Assembly: GCF_019551475.1 (NCBI RefSeq)
Contig: NZ_CP047159.1
Span: 434,001 to 498,000, forward strand
DNA: 64,000 bases
Direction of reading: 5' to 3'
Origin: Prevotella sp. Rep29
GTDB taxonomy: Bacteria; Bacteroidota; Bacteroidia; Bacteroidales; Bacteroidaceae
The notes under the pieces were generated by a model, which saw only the letters and a list, made by a program, of their open reading frames with translations, was not told where the DNA came from and did no database searches. Positions 50,844 through 60,198 of the stretch are shown piece by piece. How positions within the stretch are numbered: position 1 is the stretch's first letter; each line of letters opens with the position of its first letter. Both the position numbers and the translations under genes were made by a program.

Positions 50844-53800
50844 TTAAAACGGCAGTTCTTCTTGTTTTGTTTCGGTGGGTTCGTCATCAAGTGAGTCACT
50901 GAGGAATGTACTCAGGTTGATGCCGTAATGCTCGCAAACATCGGTATAGCAAAAGCAGAGAGGGCGGTCCTGCTCGGTGATGATCTTGCACTTGGGCTTT
51001 CCACCCTCCAACACATAGTTCTGCACAGGCTGACCGTTGGAGTTGATGCGTTTGAACCGCTCAGCAGAGGTTGCCACGCCCAGATACTCCGGAGAAATCT
51101 GGAGATAATACTCAATGGACTCATTGGACAGGGTACTGATGTTCATTTCACGACCTATCTTCTGATAGACATTGAATGCCGTATTCTTCCTGAGCATCAG
51201 AATCTGACGAGGCTCACCAAACTCATAGCCGTCCCTCATTTTGTTGGTCTTCAGTCGGCTCTTTGACTTAATGAGATAATCCTTCTCGTTAATGAGTTCG
51301 CCCTTCTGCTGCGCACAGCTAATAAGGCTCCAGAAGTTCGAGACTTCGTCAGAGCGGTTGCACAGCTTGTTCTGCCGGATCAGTCCGTCCATACAGAGGT
51401 CGAGCAGATGGTTATAGGTGAACGGGAATTCGATGCTTCCTTGTAGGGCAAGGTATGCCGATAGGGGAACAAGCCAGTTGTTCTCAATACGGTCTTTCAG
51501 TTCTGGATTCCACTTGGGATGTAAGGTGACATCAGTCTTTGCCTTTTCCCAGGCGAGTTCGAATCGCTCCGTGAACTTGTCGCGCAGACTCACGAGTTGG
51601 ATGGTGATGTGCGTAGCACCATACATTCGCAGCTGCATCAACTCAGCAAAGCGTTCACGCTCCTGCTGGTTGTGGTGGTCGCGGTCGTAGGCCAGGAAGA
51701 TGAGTCGCGTAAACAGGGCAATGTCGGCAGTCGGCATCTCCTGACCTGTGAGGATGATGCCAGAGTCCACCCTAGCCTGTTCGCGTTTCTTATCCTTGTC
51801 CATGTTCATACGACTGCGCCCGATGCATGCCCAGAGGTCTTTGAGCCATTCAATCTTCTTGGTGTCGATACCGTTCTTGTATTCGTCGATATGGACAAGG
51901 GCATTGCTGACGCTGGCTACGGCATCAGCCAGTGCGGGAATGGTGGCCGTCTCAATATTCTGAGGCTCGTTACCCACGACGAAGAAAGCCATCATCGTCT
52001 CAGCCAGTTCGGTCTTACCAGAACCCTTCGGGCCGAAGATGTTGAGGATAGGGAAAGAAGGTGACTTCTGCTTATAGACATCCTTGAAGAGCGTAGCCAT
52101 ATAGAAGCAGAGGCTGATAACCGCATTATCGCCAAACACATCGACTATCTTGGAGAAATAGTCGTGTAAGGAGATATTGGAATAGGTCTGGTGGCGGAAT
52201 TTGCGTTCATTGGAATACAGTTCCGTAGAGTCCTTGTAAATCTGCGACATGGCGGGAAGATAATAGTTGCGTTTCTCCAGCCTGACGATGCCCTTGTCAT
52301 CTACAGGATGCCAGACACCATCTTCCAAGGCACCATTGCAGAAACAGTAAAAGCCCTGCTGTTGCCAACCAAGTTGTTTGATTTCCACGGCGGTTTCAGA
52401 CACCTTGGCCAGATAGCGCATCATTTGGATTTGTGAAGAGTCATCTGCCAGCCATGTATAGTTGCCGATACCGACAAGTTTCTGACGCAGTTTCTTGGAA
52501 GAGGTGAATTCCTCCATATTCAGCTCGATAATCTCTTTTTGTCCGTCGGAGTTGCATATTTCGAACAAGCGGATGGGATGAATATCATCCTTGACATGGA
52601 ACAGGGGCTTCAGAGTGAAGTTAGACCATTGCTTCTCCTCTCCCTTCTGGTTATAGCCATAATAACAGCCATGCTGGACGGTAAAGCCAAAAGAACGGAG
52701 CATGTCAATGTCGCCCTCGTTGTTCTTCTCGGAGAGTTGCTTCTGTCGTTTCTTCATGGCGGTATTGAGAGCCTGACGCCAGATGGTCTTGTTGCCGTCA
52801 ATCCTCGCAAGAGCAGTGATGTATCGCTCCCGAATGGCTTCGTCCTTGATACAGAGGAGCAGTTCACAAGTCTCGTCGATGGCTTTCTGTTTCTCCTCCG
52901 TCGTACCGTTTTTGTTGAACCGTTTCTCAAATGCCCATAATAGGAACTCGCGTTCCTCCAACTTGGCAAGATCGGCTTTGTCAGTGAAGAACTCATCAGG
53001 GTCTATCTTCTTTGGTTTTTCTACGCTGAGGTCATTGGGAATCTCCTTGACGCTGACGGTAAAACCCTGCTGCATAGCAAGGGCTCCGTTACGGATAACG
53101 TTACAAAAACCCGCACCGAGTTTTTCCCCGCCCTTGGGAATATCAGAGTCTGGCATAAAACAGAGCGTGCAATCCTGTAAGCGATAGTCTTTCAGTTTCT
53201 GGAACTGATTGACTGTCCATGAGCCACCAAGGGAGGCTATGGCATTGAAGATACCAACTGACTGTAGCTTCATCACATCAGGTGCCCCCTCTACTAAGTA
53301 CAGCTTTCTGTCTCCCCGTGCTTTCTTGATGGCAGTGTCGATTCCAAAGATAGAACGGGACTTGCAATACAAATCGCTGTCGGCAGAATTGAGATACTTA
53401 CAATCCGACTTGTCGTCTATCGCCCTTGCCGTAAATCCCTCGATATGGGAATATCTGTCACGGATGGGAATCATGATGCGGTTACGATAGACGCAGTAGA
53501 CGGAGTGTGTCTTCTCACTCAGTTTCAGAATACCCATTTCCTGCATCAGTTCCAAACTAAGGCCTTCTTTCTTTGCATAGTCGATAACCGATGTCCAATT
53601 GTCAGGAGCATAGCCGATATGCTTCTCCTTGCAATACTCTTCGTTCCATCTGCTGAGCATATATGCATTTGCTGACTTGGCATCTGGTGTTTCCTTCCCT
53701 ATTTCCTGGCAGAAGAATGCGCAAAGCCTTTCATTGATAATGCGCATGGACTCCAGTTTCTTGTATCGCTCTTCCTCTTCGGGTGTGGACTGGAGATCTG

Positions 53801-54095
53801 AGTCAGACAAGTCAATATGCAATTTCTCCTTCAGCAGTTTCTTGACAGCAAGGGGAAAAGTGAGACCGTCCTGTTCCATCACAAAGTTGATGACGTTGCC
53901 ACCCTTGCCACATCCGAAACAGTGGTATAGGTTCTTGGCCGTGTCAATGTGGAACGAGGGTGTGTCCTCCTGATGGAAAGGGCAGCATCCTTTTGCGGTA
54001 TGGCCTTTGAGCTGAAGCTTGACACCATAGTCAGACACCACTTCTGCCAGATCAACCTCGTCAAGAACCTTGTCAATGTATTTCTTATCAATCAT
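50844..54095 (-). CDS. Primase-helicase of the mobile element
   Basis: A 1083-aa protein. The CHC2 zinc finger is at residues about 37-62 (CCPFHQEDTPSFHI...CFGCGKGGN), a TOPRIM-like region near 265-300 (LYLVEGAPDVMKLQSVG) and a P-loop ATPase near 688 (GPKGSGKTELAE) with ALVHIDEYKN as Walker B. It combines DnaG-type priming with a helicase-like motor, as in satellite and mobilizable elements that replicate after excision. Next to it lie parA and iteron-like repeats, so the element can probably persist as a circle for a time. Confidence 0.82.
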   Translation of the reverse strand: MIDKKYIDKVLDEVDLAEVVSDYGVKLQLKGHTAKGCCPFHQEDTPSFHIDTAKNLYHCFGCGKGGNVINFVMEQDGLTFPLAVKKLLKEKLHIDLSDSDLQSTPEEEERYKKLESMRIINERLCAFFCQEIGKETPDAKSANAYMLSRWNEEYCKEKHIGYAPDNWTSVIDYAKKEGLSLELMQEMGILKLSEKTHSVYCVYRNRIMIPIRDRYSHIEGFTARAIDDKSDCKYLNSADSDLYCKSRSIFGIDTAIKKARGDRKLYLVEGAPDVMKLQSVGIFNAIASLGGSWTVNQFQKLKDYRLQDCTLCFMPDSDIPKGGEKLGAGFCNVIRNGALAMQQGFTVSVKEIPNDLSVEKPKKIDPDEFFTDKADLAKLEEREFLLWAFEKRFNKNGTTEEKQKAIDETCELLLCIKDEAIRERYITALARIDGNKTIWRQALNTAMKKRQKQLSEKNNEGDIDMLRSFGFTVQHGCYYGYNQKGEEKQWSNFTLKPLFHVKDDIHPIRLFEICNSDGQKEIIELNMEEFTSSKKLRQKLVGIGNYTWLADDSSQIQMMRYLAKVSETAVEIKQLGWQQQGFYCFCNGALEDGVWHPVDDKGIVRLEKRNYYLPAMSQIYKDSTELYSNERKFRHQTYSNISLHDYFSKIVDVFGDNAVISLCFYMATLFKDVYKQKSPSFPILNIFGPKGSGKTELAETMMAFFVVGNEPQNIETATIPALADAVASVSNALVHIDEYKNGIDTKKIEWLKDLWACIGRSRMNMDKDKKREQARVDSGIILTGQEMPTADIALFTRLIFLAYDRDHHNQQERERFAELMQLRMYGATHITIQLVSLRDKFTERFELAWEKAKTDVTLHPKWNPELKDRIENNWLVPLSAYLALQGSIEFPFTYNHLLDLCMDGLIRQNKLCNRSDEVSNFWSLISCAQQKGELINEKDYLIKSKSRLKTNKMRDGYEFGEPRQILMLRKNTAFNVYQKIGREMNISTLSNESIEYYLQISPEYLGVATSAERFKRINSNGQPVQNYVLEGGKPKCKIITEQDRPLCFCYTDVCEHYGINLSTFLSDSLDDEPTETKQEELPF

Positions 54096-54155
54096 AATAG
54101 AAAATCACTTTTGTATTATATAAGCGTTACTTTATATTATATAATGGTATAAGGA

Positions 54156-54512
54156 TTAAAGGCTACTGAGTTCCTTCCTGTGTTCCTCCATAAAGGCTAC
54201 TATCATAGCCGCTGCCAGAGCACGGATAGGGATGTTTCGCTCCGAGTTAGCACGAAGTTGCTCTATCTGTTTCTTAACCTCTGTGGGTAGCCATACAGCA
54301 GCACCCTGCCCCTTAACACCAGTATAGTCCTCCAGTCCTTCGGTGAACTTCTTCCAACCAACGGCATGCCAGTCGGACTTTTCCTTACGGAAGGCTGCAG
54401 CATTACCATTGGATTCAGCGTTTACACCTGTTATCTTTGTGACACTCTCCGCAAGAGAGATTCCGTTGACGTTCTTTGAAAGCAGCGGGTTTATAACTTT
54501 TTTCTGTTCCAT
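54156..54512 (-). CDS. Small partner of ParA, probable ParB-like or DUF3408-like protein
   Basis: A 118-aa protein with a disordered first half and a helical, ribbon-helix-helix-like C-terminus (WLPTEVKKQIEQLRANSERNIPIRALAAAMI). It starts 3 nt after the parA stop. In Bacteroides elements a small DNA-binding protein in this place acts as the centromere-binding partner; here that is inference from position. Confidence 0.6.
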   Translation of the reverse strand: MEQKKVINPLLSKNVNGISLAESVTKITGVNAESNGNAAAFRKEKSDWHAVGWKKFTEGLEDYTGVKGQGAAVWLPTEVKKQIEQLRANSERNIPIRALAAAMIVAFMEEHRKELSSL

Positions 54513-54515
54513 GTC

Positions 54516-55166
54516 TTATAGTTGATTGATGATTTCAATGATTCTGTCAAAAGCATGCTCAACGGCAGCATACTGGTATTTGTCAAGAGGGTAGAGTGTG
54601 GAGTATCGCTTGATGACCACGCTCTGCTTGACTCTCGGCGTGACCGTTCCAAGCCGGCCAAGAACAGAGATGGTTTCATCTCTCATTTCACGCTCATGTG
54701 CCTTGCCTTCTGTGGTGTTGATGCGGTTGGGCAGGAAAACCAAGCTGGCAGATGACTTCTGGCTGATGACGGAAACAAAGATGCCTGTCGCATCAATGGT
54801 ATCTACATCGTAGGACATGGGAATGACAATAAGGTCGGCTATCGAATAGAGGATGGAGAGGTTATTGTCGTTGAGATTGCCAGGGCAGTCAATCAATACA
54901 ATGCCGTCTTGTTCTTTATATTCATTCATAGCCGCTTTTACTATCTTACTATCAAGTGTATTGAGGCGGGTGATGGCCCAGGGCACAGTCTGCCCCGGGT
55001 CTGCTTCCACCTCACGCTCACGATGTCTGGACAAAGATGCCTGAATATCGGCATCCACGGCTACAACAGGGACTCCCTTCATAGAAAGGTACTCCGCAAA
55101 GTGGGCGCATAGCGTGGTCTTACCCACACCGCCCTTGATATTCGAGAAAAGAATAATTTTACTCAT
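54516..55166 (-). CDS. parA: ParA-family ATPase
   Basis: A 216-aa ATPase with the deviant Walker A motif KGGVGKTT (residues 11-18), the Walker A' region VVAVDADIQASL and Walker B IVLIDCPGN. This is the small ParA type without its own DNA-binding domain, so it relies on a partner, probably the next gene. Role: segregation of the excised element or support of transfer. Confidence 0.88.
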   Translation of the reverse strand: MSKIILFSNIKGGVGKTTLCAHFAEYLSMKGVPVVAVDADIQASLSRHREREVEADPGQTVPWAITRLNTLDSKIVKAAMNEYKEQDGIVLIDCPGNLNDNNLSILYSIADLIVIPMSYDVDTIDATGIFVSVISQKSSASLVFLPNRINTTEGKAHEREMRDETISVLGRLGTVTPRVKQSVVIKRYSTLYPLDKYQYAAVEHAFDRIIEIINQL

Positions 55167-55191
55167 GAGATTATGATTTTATACTATACAT

Positions 55192-55605
55192 TTATATACT
55201 ACTACCGGAATCTTCATTGGTATTTCCTCTGCGTAGCTTCTGAATATCCTCTGCGCGATAGAATACCTTTCGGCCGATATTGATCTGCGGGAGGTATTTG
55301 TTGTTGTTCCAAAGCCAGAGAGTCGTAGAACTAACCGACAGCATCTTCATGACCTCGCTTTTTGGAATCAGTTCTTCTTGGTTGTCAACATTACTCTCAG
55401 CTTTTTGAGATTTTTCAGCCAGAAGTCGCTCAGAGAGTTCACGGGCAAAGGCAATGGCACCTTTCCCTGTAAGAGTAAGGGAGATGTGGTCACCGCCCTT
55501 AGAGATTGCAGACACGAGTCGCTTTGCAAACAACTCACTTTCTTCACTTGGTTCAAAGTAGCCAACCTGGTTGGCATCCTTTGCAAAAATATTATCTTTA
55601 ATCAT
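55192..55605 (-). CDS. MerR/excisionase-type DNA-binding protein
   Basis: A 137-aa protein. A helical N-terminal part (FAKRLVSAISKGGDHISLTL) is followed by a winged HTH (LIPKSEVMKMLSVSSTTLWL, INIGRKVFYRAEDIQKLRR). First gene of the HTH-parA-partner-primase run on this strand, so likely its regulator. The ATG at 55605 was chosen because the promoter box lies between it and the in-frame codon at 55635. Confidence 0.72.
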   Translation of the reverse strand: MIKDNIFAKDANQVGYFEPSEESELFAKRLVSAISKGGDHISLTLTGKGAIAFARELSERLLAEKSQKAESNVDNQEELIPKSEVMKMLSVSSTTLWLWNNNKYLPQINIGRKVFYRAEDIQKLRRGNTNEDSGSSI

Positions 55606-55631
55606 ATCTAATTGAATTAAAAATTCTGGCT

Positions 55632-55640
55632 GCAAAGGTA
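55632..55640 (-). promoter_or_regulatory. -7 box of the HTH-parA-primase operon
   Basis: Minus-strand TACCTTTGC, ending 26 nt before the ATG at 55605. An excellent match. The spacer 55641-55793 holds no gene that I can see; it has a repeated GGGAATCG..GGAAAC motif (near 55659 and 55760) of unknown meaning. Confidence 0.75.
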
Positions 55641-55793
55641 GCCCTTTAGATTGGTAGTATTCGGGAATCGCTGGAAACCTTGAAAATAAAACGATTCCGT
55701 ATGCGACTGAAAGACAGCGGCATACGGAATTTGAGATTGCTAATTTTCCTTAAATTCGGGAATCGTTGGAAACAATCGGGAATTTGATTCTGT

Positions 55794-56186
55794 TTATCCT
55801 TGGTTCAGGCCATTTTTAATGGCTGTTTGTATGTCAGAAGCAAACTCAATATTGGCTTTACTTGAATTCGAATTGATATAATGATGGTGGTCGTAAGTAT
55901 CACGAGCAATGTTGAATTTTTCAAGGATAGTATTAATCCAATGCTCAGTAAGATTCTTTCTATAGATATGTTTTGAGAGTTCACATATCATATAACAAAT
56001 GCGGCCATCTTCACGATTTCTTTTTCTTATTCGTGGTATTGGTTCCCTGAGATTCATTAACAAAATGAAGTCAGTACATCTGATTTCCTCAAAAAGCATA
56101 TTATTGCAAACTCTCCAAACGAAGGTGCAAATAGCAGGATCGATTAAATCAAGTTCTTTGGTGGTTTCCTTTAATAATCTTGTCAT
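55794..56186 (-). CDS. Unknown 130-aa protein, third gene of the AlbA_2-type operon
   Basis: No family recognised. It is a helical, basic protein with two cysteines in CTFVWRVCNN, and a histidine cluster in RDTYDHHHYINSN near residue 103. Its ATG overlaps the stop of the coiled-coil gene by 4 nt, so it is translated together with it. A role in defence, or as an effector controlled by the first gene, is possible but unproven. Confidence 0.55.
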   Translation of the reverse strand: MTRLLKETTKELDLIDPAICTFVWRVCNNMLFEEIRCTDFILLMNLREPIPRIRKRNREDGRICYMICELSKHIYRKNLTEHWINTILEKFNIARDTYDHHHYINSNSSKANIEFASDIQTAIKNGLNQG

Positions 56187-56833
56187 ACGCCACCCTCCTT
56201 CTTGATTATCGTTATGTCATTCATGATGCATTGGCTTACTACCGCTAATTTATTAGCAAGAACATCCAATAGCATAAGGTCAAAACTAATAAGACCAATC
56301 CATTTGTTACGCGCTTCAATATATTCATCGTAAAGGTGCTCATACTTTTTCTTTAAGGCTTTGTATTGCTCATTTGTAGCGTCGCACTCTTCTTCAACCT
56401 TCTTGATTTCTTCTTCTGAGCATCCACCATAGAACATGCTGTCAAGACGATTACTGAGACCTGAATATTTTCTCCATAGCTCATTTGCCTTTTCACTTTC
56501 AGTTCTCCATGATTTCTCATATGGGGCAACAATCCATTTATAGACCGTCTCTCCCTCAAAAGAAGAAAACACAACAGCATTGGATTTGAGTATCTCAGTA
56601 CATTCCTTTGATTCTGTGTATAACAAGCATGCATCAGAATATAATCCATCAATATCATTATGAGCTTTTTGTTCTGCATCCTCTATTAATGAATTCGTAT
56701 CCTTAATATTTTTATAGGTTTCCCATATAGTCTTTTTCTCTTCAAGGCAAAGAGCACCTTCCCGAACGTATTTCTTTAATAGTTCGTTAATGACTTGTAA
56801 TCCTGAAACCGTATCCTGGATTCTATTATTCAT
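56183..56833 (-). CDS. Unknown coiled-coil protein, second gene of the AlbA_2-type operon
   Basis: A 216-aa, almost wholly helical protein with coiled-coil segments around residues 10-50 and 100-165 (GGCSEEEIKKVEEECDATNE region). No membrane helix or signal peptide. I chose the ATG at 56833, 10 nt after the first gene's stop, over a TTG at 56851. It overlaps the next gene by 4 nt. It may be a scaffold between the two other proteins. Confidence 0.6.
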   Translation of the reverse strand: MNNRIQDTVSGLQVINELLKKYVREGALCLEEKKTIWETYKNIKDTNSLIEDAEQKAHNDIDGLYSDACLLYTESKECTEILKSNAVVFSSFEGETVYKWIVAPYEKSWRTESEKANELWRKYSGLSNRLDSMFYGGCSEEEIKKVEEECDATNEQYKALKKKYEHLYDEYIEARNKWIGLISFDLMLLDVLANKLAVVSQCIMNDITIIKKEGGV

Positions 56834-56843
56834 AGTCTTATGT

Positions 56844-58370
56844 CTATACAATTATCTCCCAAAAACCGCCTTTGTCTGGGCCAACACGACGAAGGTATTT
56901 GCCACGCAGATAATTAATATTGCTACCGACCGCAGTATAACTAACCCCTAACACCGTTGCGATTTCTGATTTAGAGACATAGGGGTTCTCAATCATCAAA
57001 CGCAACATTGTAATCCTGTTTTCTGTCAACTTGTCGCCATTCAGTTTTGCCTTTTCAATTAACTTTTCGATCAACCCAGGACGGCTATCTGGTAACTTTT
57101 CTGGTAACTTATTCTCATTTTCTGGTAACTTTTCTGTTAACCCATGAGAATTATCTGGTAACTCTACAGCTTGGCCTCTTTTCGTTTTCTGTGACGTTTC
57201 TGTAACCTTGGGCACAGTAATCTTCAAGATGAAGTCATCTGTTCGGAAAGACGGAGCTTGGGCACCATTGGCTTCCTGTTCCCGACAGATACGATCCATG
57301 CCCTCACCAAATTCCTTCACGTAGTGATAGGCTTTCAGGAATGCAGCAATCTTCGGATTACGCGAGAAGTGGGTGTTACGGATGTTGCTGGGTTTTACCT
57401 GTCCTGGCAACTTGCCTGGCGATTCAAATACCAGTCGGTCATCGAACATCTTGATCTGTATCTCAGTTCCTTTGATATTGTGGGCTCTGTGGCAACAGGC
57501 ATTGACTACCATCTCTTGGATGACGAATTCAGGATAGTCGCGACGGGTAACAAATTGTCCGTGCTGTCCCAAGAAGGTGTGCTCACGTACCTGAGTCTCA
57601 ATGAACTCAATAGTTTTCCTGACTTGATTCAAGATGGTTCCCTCAAAGATGACATCCTTGATGACGTTCATCTCAGCACCAACTTTCTCGTCAACACCTT
57701 CATAACGAATGAAACGAGTACGACTGCGAGGGAAGAACTTCTGAGGATTCTTGCCGAAAAGCAGGATACAGGCAACGCTGACATCTTCCTCACCCTTCTT
57801 GTTGGTCGTTACAAAACCGTTATTCTCTCGCAGGTATTCAAGCGGTGACTTCCCGTAACCTACCAGTTTGGCATATTCAGCAACGGCATCCATATCGATG
57901 TCATCAATAGTTGCGCCATACACAGCTGTATCTTCATAAGAGCGTTCACCTTTGTCGTACATCAGTTGCATCCGTTCGTCAAATGTCAGTTTGCGGCTCT
58001 TGTCGCCCACACGGATATAGGCTTCGTCAGCCTGATTTGTGTGCAGGAACTGACTGGCGGGAATATCCATCAGCAGAATACGATTGGGATTGCCTTCGTC
58101 GTCAGTGCAATCCATATATCGACAACTGACTGGAATGGACGGGTTGCAGAAATCAAACGGCACACGAAGCAGCTCATTCAACTTAGCAGTATGTTGGTTC
58201 ACACCTTCTATCTTTCTTGTTTTGTCAGAAATACCAATTGCCAGCATACCACCGTCTGCATTGGCCATCGCCACAATTGGGATTGCCAGTGCTTTCGGGT
58301 CGATCTGTATGCTCTTCAGGTCAAACGTCTGACCTTCTTTCCCTGTCCTTATTTCTTCAATTGTCATCAT
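56844..58370 (-). CDS. AlbA_2 domain protein (Schlafen-type, RecG-like) with winged helix
   Basis: A 508-aa protein. The N-terminal AlbA_2/divergent AAA_4 domain covers residues about 5-120 (EGQTFDLKSI, VAMANADGGMLAIGISD). A HATPase_C_4-like region at about 255-375 contains FVIQEMVVNACCHRAH. A linker has repeated LPEN/LPDS motifs, then a C-terminal winged helix (YVSKSEIATVLGVSYTAVGS). Such proteins are usually called transcriptional regulators; relatives also occur in phage-defence loci. It heads a three-gene operon inside a mobile element, which favours an accessory or defence role. Confidence 0.72.
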   Translation of the reverse strand: MMTIEEIRTGKEGQTFDLKSIQIDPKALAIPIVAMANADGGMLAIGISDKTRKIEGVNQHTAKLNELLRVPFDFCNPSIPVSCRYMDCTDDEGNPNRILLMDIPASQFLHTNQADEAYIRVGDKSRKLTFDERMQLMYDKGERSYEDTAVYGATIDDIDMDAVAEYAKLVGYGKSPLEYLRENNGFVTTNKKGEEDVSVACILLFGKNPQKFFPRSRTRFIRYEGVDEKVGAEMNVIKDVIFEGTILNQVRKTIEFIETQVREHTFLGQHGQFVTRRDYPEFVIQEMVVNACCHRAHNIKGTEIQIKMFDDRLVFESPGKLPGQVKPSNIRNTHFSRNPKIAAFLKAYHYVKEFGEGMDRICREQEANGAQAPSFRTDDFILKITVPKVTETSQKTKRGQAVELPDNSHGLTEKLPENENKLPEKLPDSRPGLIEKLIEKAKLNGDKLTENRITMLRLMIENPYVSKSEIATVLGVSYTAVGSNINYLRGKYLRRVGPDKGGFWEIIV

Positions 58371-58377
58371 TTGTGTG

Positions 58378-58385
58378 CAAAGTTA
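58378..58385 (-). promoter_or_regulatory. -7 box of the AlbA_2-type operon
   Basis: Minus-strand TAACTTTG lies only 7-10 nt before the two in-frame ATGs (58370, 58367). The message would be leaderless or nearly so. Confidence 0.65.
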
Positions 58386-58441
58386 CAATAAAATCTTCAA
58401 ATTAATATACCTTATTATATATAGTTAACCATTAGTATAAG

Positions 58442-59974
58442 TTATCCTATCAAGTCAATGACGCTCTTAAGTGTTTCATCTTCTATGTTTCGATAACGCT
58501 TGAAAGCTCTTGAACCATCTACATGACCACTCATTTTTCCAATCAGGTTAGGATCGCTCACTTTGAAATAAGCATTTCCGATAAAGGTACGACGGGCCAA
58601 ATGACTTGAAGCAACGGTGTCAATAGGAACCAGTTCGTTTTCACCAGTCTTAGCGTTACGGATAATAACATTGCGAGTAATACCAGCCAATTTGAAGATC
58701 TTTTTGATGGCAATGTTATATTTCTGAGCTGTGATGAATGGGAAGAGTAAACCATTCTTATTACATCCTTCATACTTCTTTACCAGTTCCATAGCTTTAG
58801 GATGCAAAGGAATTCTGGCTTGCATGGCTTGTTCGCCATTGTCTTTCGTTTTATGTGGGGTATATACAAGAATGCCATCTATTATGTTACCAGGCCCTAA
58901 CGTAAGCAAATCTCCAACACGGCAACCAACAAAGCATTGGAAGATAAAAATGTCTCTTTGTATACCATAGCCTGCAAGGTTGGTCTTGTCAATACCTTTT
59001 CTTTCTTCCTCTGACATGTTCTCGTAGGCTGCGACAAAGTCAGTCTCTGCTATCTTGTTTCTTTCCTCTATGGTAATATAATAAGGAGTTCCAACCTTTT
59101 CTGTCCCAAGGTTTATACCGTCGAAAGGACGATTCTTCGTATATTCCTCTTCGTAGAACCAATGGAATAGGGATTTCAGTCGCTTAGCGCCTTTAATAAC
59201 AGTGTTCTCACCCCTGTCTTCCAGTTTGCAGTTGCCTTTCGTCACGCTTGCAGGATATTCTGAAAGCAGTTTTTTGAAGAGATCTTTATGTTCCGTAGAT
59301 AGTGTGTATTCATGACGGAGGTAGTCGATGAAATCTTCTATGTCGCTTTTCGTAACGGTATCAATATCGAAAGTGAAATTGCTTCGATTATAGTCTGTAG
59401 CACGTATAAAGCCTTCGTATCTTGCGACCTCTCTCATCAATACCCGAAAGACCTTAGCGTGGGTGTATGCCAAGTGGCGTTTCTCGATGTACTCTTCGGC
59501 CAATTCATAGAATGTTTTCTTGTTTTCTGTTTTGACAATATATTTGTCAGGATGCATAAAACGATCAATAACCAATTGCAGCCAGTCGCTTGTAAGATTG
59601 GCTTCTTTATTGTTATCATATGCCTCTATGATTGTTTTCCTAAGATTATCAAGACGGTCAGATTGTTCCCGATGGTATTTTACTTCAGGTGTCTCCAAAC
59701 GTTGCTTGATAACGATGATGCCACTTTGCCGGAGTGCATAATGGCTCTTTTTTGCCTTATCCTCCGTGATAGTAAGCAGATTACCTGGGACCTTAACGCC
59801 AAGGCTTTCAGTCTTTGGTCTATCAATGTAATACTCGAAATATTCAGGTGAAACAAAAACACCACTCTTTGCTCTAAGATTGAACTTGGAGCCCTGAAAG
59901 AATCGAATAAGAACTTCACACATTCCCGTTTCTTTCTGTACCTTGCTTGATATCCTTAATTCTATCTGTGCCAT
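58442..59974 (-). CDS. int: Tyrosine recombinase (integrase)
   Basis: A 510-aa site-specific recombinase. The N-terminal arm and SAM-like core-binding domain (about 170-270) lead to a catalytic domain with Arg near residue 351 (FVGCRVGDLLTL), HLARR near 460, GHVDGSRAFKRYRN with the nucleophile Tyr near 494. It inserts the element at the 3' end of tRNA-Pro, and its gene lies next to attR, the usual place. The ATG at 59974 was chosen over the upstream codon at 60010 because the -7 box lies between them. Confidence 0.9.
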   Translation of the reverse strand: MAQIELRISSKVQKETGMCEVLIRFFQGSKFNLRAKSGVFVSPEYFEYYIDRPKTESLGVKVPGNLLTITEDKAKKSHYALRQSGIIVIKQRLETPEVKYHREQSDRLDNLRKTIIEAYDNNKEANLTSDWLQLVIDRFMHPDKYIVKTENKKTFYELAEEYIEKRHLAYTHAKVFRVLMREVARYEGFIRATDYNRSNFTFDIDTVTKSDIEDFIDYLRHEYTLSTEHKDLFKKLLSEYPASVTKGNCKLEDRGENTVIKGAKRLKSLFHWFYEEEYTKNRPFDGINLGTEKVGTPYYITIEERNKIAETDFVAAYENMSEEERKGIDKTNLAGYGIQRDIFIFQCFVGCRVGDLLTLGPGNIIDGILVYTPHKTKDNGEQAMQARIPLHPKAMELVKKYEGCNKNGLLFPFITAQKYNIAIKKIFKLAGITRNVIIRNAKTGENELVPIDTVASSHLARRTFIGNAYFKVSDPNLIGKMSGHVDGSRAFKRYRNIEDETLKSVIDLIG

Positions 59975-59998
59975 TATTCTTAAGTTTTGAATTCTGGT

Positions 59999-60007
59999 GC
60001 AAAGGTA
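59999..60007 (-). promoter_or_regulatory. -7 box of the integrase gene
   Basis: Minus-strand TACCTTTGC, 25 nt before the ATG at 59974, next to attR. Excision would separate nothing from it, so the integrase can be expressed in both states. Confidence 0.75.
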
Positions 60008-60184
60008 CAATATCTATTTGGTTACACCAAGGAATTTTTGGCGTATTTTTGGCGTGATAATTAAAAATTGGCGTGATTTTCTGCTTTTGAGTGAAATGCT
60101 AAAAATGGTGTAACTTACTGATATAAAACGACATGAAAAGAAATGAATATTCATTCGATAAAATAGATTTCAATGGAAGTAGGG

Positions 60185-60198
60185 CAGTAATCCCGACA
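60185..60198 (+). repeat. attR core repeat
   Basis: CAGTAATCCCGACA, the same as 29446-29459. It is the leftover 3' end of the original tRNA-Pro gene. Confidence 0.85.

Larger units (their letters stand above)
29446..60198. mobile_element. Integrative mobilizable element in tRNA-Pro, about 30.7 kb
   Basis: Bounded by the direct repeat CAGTAATCCCGACA at 29446-29459 (3' end of tRNA-Pro) and 60185-60198. The integrase gene is next to the right end. Mobilization genes (membrane protein, relaxase, MobC) with an oriT-like region are at the left end. A primase-helicase, ParA and HTH proteins lie on the right half. No type IV secretion genes are seen, so it must be mobilized by another element. A G+C-rich cargo of exported enzymes fills 34-49.6 kb. 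Several truncated genes at 32.2-33.1 and 49.8 kb show earlier rearrangement. Confidence 0.88.

Noticed and set aside
50844..54095. The primase-helicase considered as part of a prophage
   Set aside because: No capsid, terminase, portal or tail genes are present. The neighbours are mobilization and partition genes.
29446..60198. The element considered as a complete conjugative transposon
   Set aside because: No tra or type IV secretion genes and no coupling protein are seen in the interval, so it is at most mobilizable.
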